In this document: one piece after another, positions 58,866 to 64,000 of the stretch
How the letters are laid out: each line of letters starts with the position of its first letter
Numbering within the stretch: the stretch's first letter is position 1
Assembly (NCBI GenBank): GCA_035999765.1
Contig: CP108521.1
Coordinates: 6,820,001-6,884,000, forward strand
Source: Streptomyces sp. NBC_01231
Lineage (GTDB): Bacteria > Actinomycetota > Actinomycetes > Streptomycetales > Streptomycetaceae
Direction: 5' to 3'
Length of the DNA: 64,000 bases
Notes under the pieces: model-generated
Told to the model about the DNA's origin: nothing
What the model saw: the letters and a program-made list of their open reading frames with translations, nothing else
The model's database searches: none
Position numbers and translations under genes: made by a program

Positions 58866-59942
58866 ATGTTCGAGGCCGTCGAGGAACTCGTCGCGGAGCA
58901 CGCCGACCTGGAGACGAAGCTCGCCGACCCGTCGGTCCACTCCGACCAGGCCAACGCCCGCAAGCTGAACAAGCGTTACGCCGAGCTCACCCCGATCGTC
59001 GCCACGTTCCGCTCCTGGAAGCAGACCGGCGACGACATCGAGACCGGGCGCGAGTACGCGGCCGTCGACCCCGACTTCGCCGCCGAGGTCAAGGAGCTGG
59101 AGAAGCAGCGCGAGGAGCTGACGGAGAAGCTGCGCCTTCTCCTCGTTCCGCGTGACCCCAGCGACGACAAGGACGTCATCCTCGAGATCAAGGCGGGCGC
59201 GGGCGGCGACGAGTCCGCCCTGTTCGCCGGCGACCTGCTGCGGATGTACCTGCGCTACGCCGAGCGGGTCGGCTGGAAGACCGAGATCATCGACGCCACC
59301 GAGTCCGAGCTGGGCGGCTACAAGGACGTCCAGGTCGCCGTGAAGACCAAGGGCGGCCAGGGTGCCACCGAGCCCGGCCAGGGCGTCTGGGCCCGCCTGA
59401 AGTACGAGGGCGGGGTGCACCGCGTGCAGCGCGTGCCCGCGACCGAGTCCCAGGGCCGTATCCACACCTCCGCGGCCGGTGTCCTCGTCACGCCCGAGGC
59501 GGAGGAGGTCGACGTCGAGATCAACGCGAACGACCTCCGCATCGACGTCTACCGCTCCTCCGGGCCCGGCGGCCAGTCGGTCAACACGACCGACTCCGCG
59601 GTGCGTATCACGCACATTCCCACCGGAGTCGTCGCCTCCTGCCAGAACGAGAAGAGCCAGCTGCAGAACAAGGAGCAGGCGATGCGTATCCTGCGCTCCA
59701 GGCTGCTCGCAGCGGCGCAGGAGGAAGCGGAGCGGGAGGCCGCCGACGCCCGCCGCAGCCAGGTCCGCACCGTCGACCGCTCCGAGAAGATCCGCACGTA
59801 CAACTTCCCGGAGAACCGCATCTCGGACCACCGCGTCGGCTTCAAGTCGTACAACCTGGACCAGGTCCTGGACGGCGAGCTCGACGCGGTGATCCAGGCC
59901 TGCGTCGACGCGGACTCGGCAGCGAAGCTGGCGGCCGCGTGA
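58866..59942 (+). CDS. prfA: peptide chain release factor 1
   Basis: The 358-residue RF1 recognises UAA and UAG. The anticodon-like tripeptide PAT (residues 191-193) is in [16 protein letters not shown], and the GGQ motif at 235-237 is in [15 protein letters not shown]; the glutamine is methylated by PrmC, whose gene follows. The ATG at 58866 fits the family start [12 protein letters not shown]; the longer open frame overlaps rpmE and is not used. It forms a translation-termination unit with prmC. Confidence 0.97.
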   Translation: MFEAVEELVAEHADLETKLADPSVHSDQANARKLNKRYAELTPIVATFRSWKQTGDDIETGREYAAVDPDFAAEVKELEKQREELTEKLRLLLVPRDPSDDKDVILEIKAGAGGDESALFAGDLLRMYLRYAERVGWKTEIIDATESELGGYKDVQVAVKTKGGQGATEPGQGVWARLKYEGGVHRVQRVPATESQGRIHTSAAGVLVTPEAEEVDVEINANDLRIDVYRSSGPGGQSVNTTDSAVRITHIPTGVVASCQNEKSQLQNKEQAMRILRSRLLAAAQEEAEREAADARRSQVRTVDRSEKIRTYNFPENRISDHRVGFKSYNLDQVLDGELDAVIQACVDADSAAKLAAA

Positions 59943-60006
59943 GCGCGTAAGGACGTATAAACGCGTAAGGACGTACCCACGCACGAGTACGACACGGAGG
60001 ACCTGC

Positions 60007-60888
60007 GTGCAGCAATCATTTGGGGGGCGACCCCCAAACCCCCGAGGCGTGCTGCTCGCTGAGGTAGCCCAGGCCACCCAGCGGCTGGCCGACGCCGGCG
60101 TGCCCTCGCCGCGCAACGACGCGGAGGAGCTCGCCGCGTTCGTGCACGGCGTGAAGCGGGGCGAGCTGCACTCCGTGAAGGACTCGGACTTCGACGCCCG
60201 CTACTGGGAGGTCATCGCCCGGCGCGAACAGCGCGAGCCGCTCCAGCACATCACCGGGCGGGCCTTCTTCCGGTACCTGGAACTCCAGGTCGGGCCGGGC
60301 GTGTTCGTCCCGCGTCCGGAGACCGAGTCGGTCGTCGGGTGGGCCATAGACGCCGTCCGCGCGATGGACGTCGTCGAGCCGCTGATCGTCGACCTGTGCA
60401 CCGGCTCCGGCGCGATCGCGCTGGCCCTCGCCCAGGAGGTCCCGCGCTCCCGGGTGCACGCCGTGGAGCTGTCCGAGGACGCCCTGCGGTGGACGCGCAA
60501 GAACATGGAGGGGTCCAGGGTCGACCTGCGTCAGGGCAACGCCCTGGACGCGTTCCCGGACCTCGACGGCCAGGTCGACCTGGTCATCTCCAACCCGCCG
60601 TACATCCCGCTCACCGAATGGGAGTACGTCGCTCCCGAGGCGCGGGACTACGACCCCGAACTCGCCCTGTTCTCGGGGGAGGACGGCCTCCACCTGATCC
60701 GCGGCATCGAGCGCACCGCGCACCGGCTGCTGCGTCCCGGCGGCGTCGTCGTCATCGAGCACGCCGACACCCAGGGCGGCCAGGTGCCGTGGATCTTCAC
60801 CGAGGAACGGGGCTGGGCCGACGCCGCCGACCACCCCGACCTCAACAACCGCCCGCGCTTCGCGACCGCCCGCCGGGCGACCCCTTGA
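60007..60888 (+). CDS. prmC: release factor glutamine methyltransferase PrmC (HemK)
   Basis: This 293-residue SAM-dependent enzyme methylates the GGQ glutamine of RF1/RF2. The N-terminal helical domain is LLAEVAQATQRLADAGVPSP; the methyltransferase core has VDLCTGSGAIALALA (motif I), NPPY at 196-199 in LVISNPPYIP, and RPGGVVVIEHA. GTG 60007 adds a 14-residue segment SFGGRPPNPRG that is encoded by a palindromic hairpin and looks like a small insertion. GTG 60049 (VLLAEV) is an alternative that fits the family N terminus; the start is therefore uncertain. It follows prfA by 64 nt. Confidence 0.94.
   Translation: MQQSFGGRPPNPRGVLLAEVAQATQRLADAGVPSPRNDAEELAAFVHGVKRGELHSVKDSDFDARYWEVIARREQREPLQHITGRAFFRYLELQVGPGVFVPRPETESVVGWAIDAVRAMDVVEPLIVDLCTGSGAIALALAQEVPRSRVHAVELSEDALRWTRKNMEGSRVDLRQGNALDAFPDLDGQVDLVISNPPYIPLTEWEYVAPEARDYDPELALFSGEDGLHLIRGIERTAHRLLRPGGVVVIEHADTQGGQVPWIFTEERGWADAADHPDLNNRPRFATARRATP
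60019..60038 (+). promoter_or_regulatory. hairpin at the prmC translation start
   Basis: TTTGGGGG (60019-60026) and CCCCCAAA (60031-60038) form a perfect 8-bp stem with a GCGA loop. It lies just after GTG 60007 and just before GTG 60049, so it either encodes part of the N terminus or lies in the leader. Confidence 0.6.
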
Positions 60889-60964
60889 GAACTCCCGTGA
60901 GACCCCCGCAGACTCTCGACCCGCAGCTGTACGTGTACTTCGTGTACGAGGAGGCCCGCTAGAC

Positions 60965-61612
60965 ATGGCTCGGCGATACGACACCAATGACGCGACCGAC
61001 CGCACGACCGGTCTGCGGGAAGCCGCGTCCGCCGTCCGCCGTGGCGAGCTCGTGGTGCTGCCGACCGACACGGTGTACGGCATCGGCGCCGACGCGTTCT
61101 CCTCGGAAGCGGTGCACGACCTGCTGGAGGCCAAGGGCCGCGGCCGCAACATGCCCACCCCTGTCCTCATCGGCTCCCCGAACACGCTGCACGGCCTGGT
61201 CACGGACTTCTCGGAGATGGCCTGGGAACTGGTCGACGCGTTCTGGCCGGGCGCGCTCACGCTGGTCGCCAAGCACCAGCCGTCCCTCCAGTGGGACCTC
61301 GGCGATACCCGTGGCACGGTCGCCGTCCGCATGCCGCTGCATCCGGTCGCCATCGAGCTGCTGACCGAGTTCGGCCCCATGGCGGTCTCCTCCGCGAACC
61401 TGACGGGCCACCCCGCGCCGGAGGACTGCGACGCCGCCCAGGAGATGCTCGGCGACTCCGTCTCCGTCTACCTGGACGGCGGCCCGACCCCGGGCAACGT
61501 GCCGTCCTCGATCGTCGACGTCACCCGCGAGGTTCCCCTGCTGCTGCGCGCGGGCGCGCTCTCCGCGGAGGAGCTCAGGAAGGTCGTACCCGACCTCGAG
61601 GTGGCGAATTGA
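60965..61612 (+). CDS. L-threonylcarbamoyladenylate synthase (Sua5/YwlC/TsaC)
   Basis: This 215-residue YrdC-domain enzyme makes threonylcarbamoyl-AMP from threonine, bicarbonate and ATP for the t6A modification of tRNAs reading ANN codons. Signature: LVVLPTDTVYGIGADAF, KGRGRNMPTPVLIGS, FWPGALTLVAK and VAVRMPLHPVAIELL with VSSANLTGHPAP. It lacks the long Sua5 C-terminal domain. Its stop overlaps the TTG start of the next gene (TTGA), so the phosphatase-like protein is translationally coupled to it. Confidence 0.96.
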   Translation: MARRYDTNDATDRTTGLREAASAVRRGELVVLPTDTVYGIGADAFSSEAVHDLLEAKGRGRNMPTPVLIGSPNTLHGLVTDFSEMAWELVDAFWPGALTLVAKHQPSLQWDLGDTRGTVAVRMPLHPVAIELLTEFGPMAVSSANLTGHPAPEDCDAAQEMLGDSVSVYLDGGPTPGNVPSSIVDVTREVPLLLRAGALSAEELRKVVPDLEVAN

Positions 61613-62280
61613 CGGCCCCTGACGCGGGGCGTGGCATATGGAACGGGGAAGAGACGCGGACCTTCACAGGTCTTCCGCGTGACAGCTTCCGCATCCTCCA
61701 CGTCAGCACCGGCAACGTGTGCCGCTCGCCGATCACCGAGCGGCTGACCCGTCATGCCCTGGCGGACCGGCTCGGCGACCCCCTGTGGGGCGGGCTGATC
61801 GTGGAGAGCGCGGGCACCTGGGGCCACGAGGGCGCGCCCATGGAGGCCAACGCCGAGGCCGTTCTCGCCGACTTCGGCGCCGACGCCTCCGGCTTCACCG
61901 GACGGGAACTGCTCGACGAGCACGTGATCATGGCCGACCTCGTCCTGACCGCGACCCGCGACCACCGCGCCCAGGTGATCTCCATGGGCCACTCGGCGGG
62001 CCTGCGCACCTTCACCCTGAAGGAGTTCACCCGCCTGGTGAAAGCCATAGACCCGGCGACCCTGCCGCCCCTGGAGGACGGCATGGTGGCCCGCGCCCGC
62101 GCCCTGGTCCGCGCGGCGGCGGCGCTCCGCGGGTGGCTGCTGGCCCCGACGGCGGAGGCGGACGAGGTCTACGACCCGTACGGAGCCCCGCTGCCGTTCT
62201 TCCGCTCGATCGGGGACGAGATAAACCAGGCGCTGGACCCGGTGGTGACGGCGCTGACAGGAGTGCCCGCGCGCACCTGA
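61609..62280 (+). CDS. low-molecular-weight phosphotyrosine phosphatase homologue lacking the catalytic Cys
   Basis: The 223-residue protein has the LMW-PTP fold signature but reads LHVSTGNVCRSP: the nucleophile position of CX5R is Ser33 (codon AGC at 61705-61707), with Arg39 kept and another Cys at 38. The general-acid loop DPYG (EVYDPYGAPLPF) is retained, as are ESAGTWGHEG, HVIMADLVLTATRDH and FTRLV. It may be a substrate-binding pseudophosphatase, or use a different chemistry. It starts with TTG overlapping the upstream synthase gene. A decayed copy of its 3-prime end follows (62298-62353). Confidence 0.88.
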   Translation: MTAPDAGRGIWNGEETRTFTGLPRDSFRILHVSTGNVCRSPITERLTRHALADRLGDPLWGGLIVESAGTWGHEGAPMEANAEAVLADFGADASGFTGRELLDEHVIMADLVLTATRDHRAQVISMGHSAGLRTFTLKEFTRLVKAIDPATLPPLEDGMVARARALVRAAAALRGWLLAPTAEADEVYDPYGAPLPFFRSIGDEINQALDPVVTALTGVPART

Positions 62281-62297
62281 CACGGCGGGAGGCGCGT

Positions 62298-62353
62298 CGG
62301 GGACGGGCTGAACCGGGCGCCGGATCCGATGGTCACCGTCCTCACCGGGCCTC
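62298..62353 (+). repeat. diverged duplicate of the phosphatase 3-prime end
   Basis: CGGGGACGGGCTGAACCGGG at 62298 onward aligns with CGGGGACGAGATAAACCAGG at 62211 onward, 87 bp apart. Translated, GDGLNRAPDPMVTVLTG matches GDEINQALDPVVTALTG of the preceding gene. It lies after the stop codon. Confidence 0.75.
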
Positions 62354-62463
62354 ACCGTCCTCACCGTCCTCACCGGCGTCTCCGGGAAGGCGCGACAACC
62401 GAGCACCCCACCCGTCCCGGGCCTACATTGGACGTACGCCATCGTCGACGCCCGGAGTCCACC

Positions 62464-63705
62464 ATGTCGGTCACCCATGCCCCAGAGACCGTCGACGTCC
62501 TGCGGCGGCAGGACCCCGAGCTGGCCGAGATCCTGCTCGGGGAAGCGGACCGGCAGGCGACGACGTTGCAGCTCGTCGCCGCCGAGAACTTCACCTCGCC
62601 GGCCGTGCTGGCCGCCCTCGGCTCACCCCTCGCGAACAAGTACGCGGAGGGATACCCGGGGGCCCGGCACCATGGCGGCTGCGAGATCGTGGACGTCGCC
62701 GAGCGGATCGCCGTGGAGCGGGCCAAGGCGCTGTTCGGGGCCGAGCACGCCAACGTGCAGTCGCATTCGGGTTCGTCGGCCGTGCTGGCCGCGTACGCCG
62801 CGCTGCTCAGGCCCGGTGACACCGTCCTCGCCCTCGGGCTGCCCTACGGCGGCCATCTCACGCACGGTTCGCCCGCCAACTTCTCCGGCCGCTGGTTCGA
62901 CTTCGTCGGGTACGGGGTGGACGCGGAGACCGGGCTCATCGAACACGAGCAGGTACGCACGCTCGCCAGGACGCATCGGCCCAAGGCGATCGTGTGCGGG
63001 TCCATCGCCTATCCCCGGCACATCGACTACCCCTTCTTCCGCGAGGTCGCCGACGAGGTGGGCGCCTATCTGATCGCGGACGCCGCCCATCCCATCGGGC
63101 TCGTCGCCGGGGGAGCGGCGCCCAATCCGGTGCCGTACGCCGACGTGGTGTGCGCCACCACCCACAAGGTGCTGCGCGGTCCGCGCGGCGGCATGATCCT
63201 GTGCGGGGCCGACCTGGCCGAGCGGGTCGACCGGGCGGTGTTCCCGTTCACCCAGGGCGGTGCCCAGATGCACACCATCGCCGCCAAGGCCGTCGCGTTC
63301 GGCGAGGCGGCGACGCCGGCCTTCACGGCGTACGCCCACCAGGTGGTCGCCAACGCGCGGGTGCTCGCGGCGGGGCTGGCCGCCGAGGGGCTCGTGGTCA
63401 CCACCGGGGGGACCGACACCCATCTGGTGACCGCCGACCCGGCGCCGCTGGGCGTCGACGGACGCTCCGCCCGCGGTCGTCTCGCCGCCGCCGGCATGGT
63501 GCTCGACTGCTGTGCGCTGCCGCACGCCGACGCCCGTGGACTGCGCCTGGGCACGGCCGCCGTGACCACGCAGGGAATGGGGGAGAGGGAGATGGTCCGG
63601 ATCGCGGCGCTCTTCGGAAAGGTGCTCAGGGGCGAGACCGAGAGCCAGCGCGTTCGTGAAGAAGTGCGGGAGTTGGTCGGCGGATTTCCGCCCTATCCCG
63701 GCTGA
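62464..63705 (+). CDS. glyA: serine hydroxymethyltransferase
   Basis: The 413-residue PLP enzyme interconverts serine and glycine and charges tetrahydrofolate with a one-carbon unit. LVAAENFTSPAVLAALGSPL, NKYAEGYPG, VQSHSGSSAVLAAYAALL and the PLP Lys235 in CATTHKVLRGPRGGMI are all in place. The family's GKRYYGG is GARHHGG here, a small variation near the substrate loop. The ATG at 62464 has CGGAG upstream. A -10-like TACATT lies at 62424-62429. It is an independent gene between the phosphatase-like gene and wecA. Confidence 0.95.
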   Translation: MSVTHAPETVDVLRRQDPELAEILLGEADRQATTLQLVAAENFTSPAVLAALGSPLANKYAEGYPGARHHGGCEIVDVAERIAVERAKALFGAEHANVQSHSGSSAVLAAYAALLRPGDTVLALGLPYGGHLTHGSPANFSGRWFDFVGYGVDAETGLIEHEQVRTLARTHRPKAIVCGSIAYPRHIDYPFFREVADEVGAYLIADAAHPIGLVAGGAAPNPVPYADVVCATTHKVLRGPRGGMILCGADLAERVDRAVFPFTQGGAQMHTIAAKAVAFGEAATPAFTAYAHQVVANARVLAAGLAAEGLVVTTGGTDTHLVTADPAPLGVDGRSARGRLAAAGMVLDCCALPHADARGLRLGTAAVTTQGMGEREMVRIAALFGKVLRGETESQRVREEVRELVGGFPPYPG

Positions 63706-63834
63706 GCCTGGGTAGGCGCAAATCCGTACACAGCCACACGTGCAACCATCGTCGCTACCCGGAAGTCCCCAACGGTATGCGCGCATCGCTAGTGTGTGGG
63801 GCTGAGATGGCCAGCGAGACCTGTGGGGAAGCCT

Positions 63835-64000
63835 GTGCGTGAATACCTGCTGACGCTCTGCGTGACGGCCGCGGTGACGTATCTGCTGACAGGGCCGGTA
63901 CGGAAGTTCGCGATCGTGGCCGGAGCGATGCCGGAGATCCGGGCACGTGACGTGCACCGGGAGCCCACTCCGCGGCTCGGCGGGATCGCCATGTTCTTCG
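63835..64000 (+). CDS. WecA/TagO-type undecaprenyl-phosphate GlcNAc-1-phosphate transferase, partial
   Basis: The first 55 residues of a polyprenyl-phosphate N-acetylhexosamine-1-phosphate transferase are visible; the window ends inside the gene. The first helix (LLTLCVTAAVTYLLTGPV) is followed by the cytoplasmic loop REPTPRLGGIAMFF, the family PTPRLGG element. It should start lipid-linked glycan synthesis for teichoic acid or arabinogalactan-type polymers at the membrane. The GTG at 63835 follows GGGGAAG. A TAGTGT -10-like element lies at 63790-63795. Confidence 0.88.
   Translation, partial: MREYLLTLCVTAAVTYLLTGPVRKFAIVAGAMPEIRARDVHREPTPRLGGIAMFF

Overview
The window is chromosomal DNA from a Streptomyces-type actinomycete. 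The evidence is a very high GC content with G/C at most third codon positions, many GTG and TTG starts, ATGA/TTGA stop-start overlaps, a four-gene conservon (cvn) operon, Kgd-type oxoglutarate decarboxylase, Ku and the LigD polymerase domain. The order lysA-hom-thrC-thrB-rho-LCP-rpmE-prfA-prmC-Sua5-LMW phosphatase-glyA-wecA is also the streptomycete core order as I recall it. All identifications come from reading the translations; no database search was possible.

Layout. 0.6-3.0 kb: malic enzyme and a quinone-oxidoreductase-like dehydrogenase. 3.2-4.0 kb: a compact HTH plus double Clp-N-domain operon behind two perfect GTCAAC-N4-GTTGAC operators that overlap a probable leaderless promoter. 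4.1-6.1 kb: PadR regulator and a DUF4097 protein. 6.4-12.7 kb (minus strand): DUF6104 protein, the 1273-residue Kgd, and an OmpR-type two-component system. 12.9-18.8 kb: class I methyltransferase, rhomboid-like membrane protein, Lon protease with an HspR-type HAIR operator, MarR regulator, PP2C-like phosphatase. 19.2-25.0 kb: cvnABCD followed by a StyA-like FAD monooxygenase. 25.0-27.0 kb: an eroded accessory stretch with a sigma-factor remnant and His/Met-rich membrane proteins. 27.0-37.6 kb: two DJ-1-fold genes, NlpC/P60 hydrolase, TetR and AurF-type diiron oxygenase, a PBP/FtsW pair, a repeat-rich SH3 protein, a dual-specificity phosphatase and a NERD protein. 37.6-38.5 kb: repeat-filled non-coding DNA. 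38.5-40.5 kb: divergent LigD-polymerase and Ku genes (end joining). 40.8-45.1 kb: cyclophilin, acyltransferase, DUF3105 protein and a ferritin-like protein.

45.2-46.8 kb looks like a scar of mobile DNA beside tRNA-Arg(CCG). It holds a PucR C-terminal remnant, base composition unlike the surroundings and a frameshifted membrane protein carrying a TTA codon. From 47.1 kb to the end lies housekeeping DNA: a receiver protein, a catalytic-domain-less ArgS relative, lysine/threonine biosynthesis, Rho, an LCP cell-wall ligase, ribosomal protein L31, release factor 1 and its methylase PrmC, tRNA threonylcarbamoylation, a phosphatase homologue lacking its nucleophile, serine hydroxymethyltransferase and the start of a WecA-type transferase.

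The points I consider most worth follow-up are the autoregulated HTH/Clp-N operon (possible ClpC-NTD ligand sensor or decoy), the Cys-to-Ser low-molecular-weight phosphatase, the ArgS relative kept in the lysA cluster, 24-bp repeats that join a TetR stop codon to the start codons of the next gene, and the tRNA-Arg scar.
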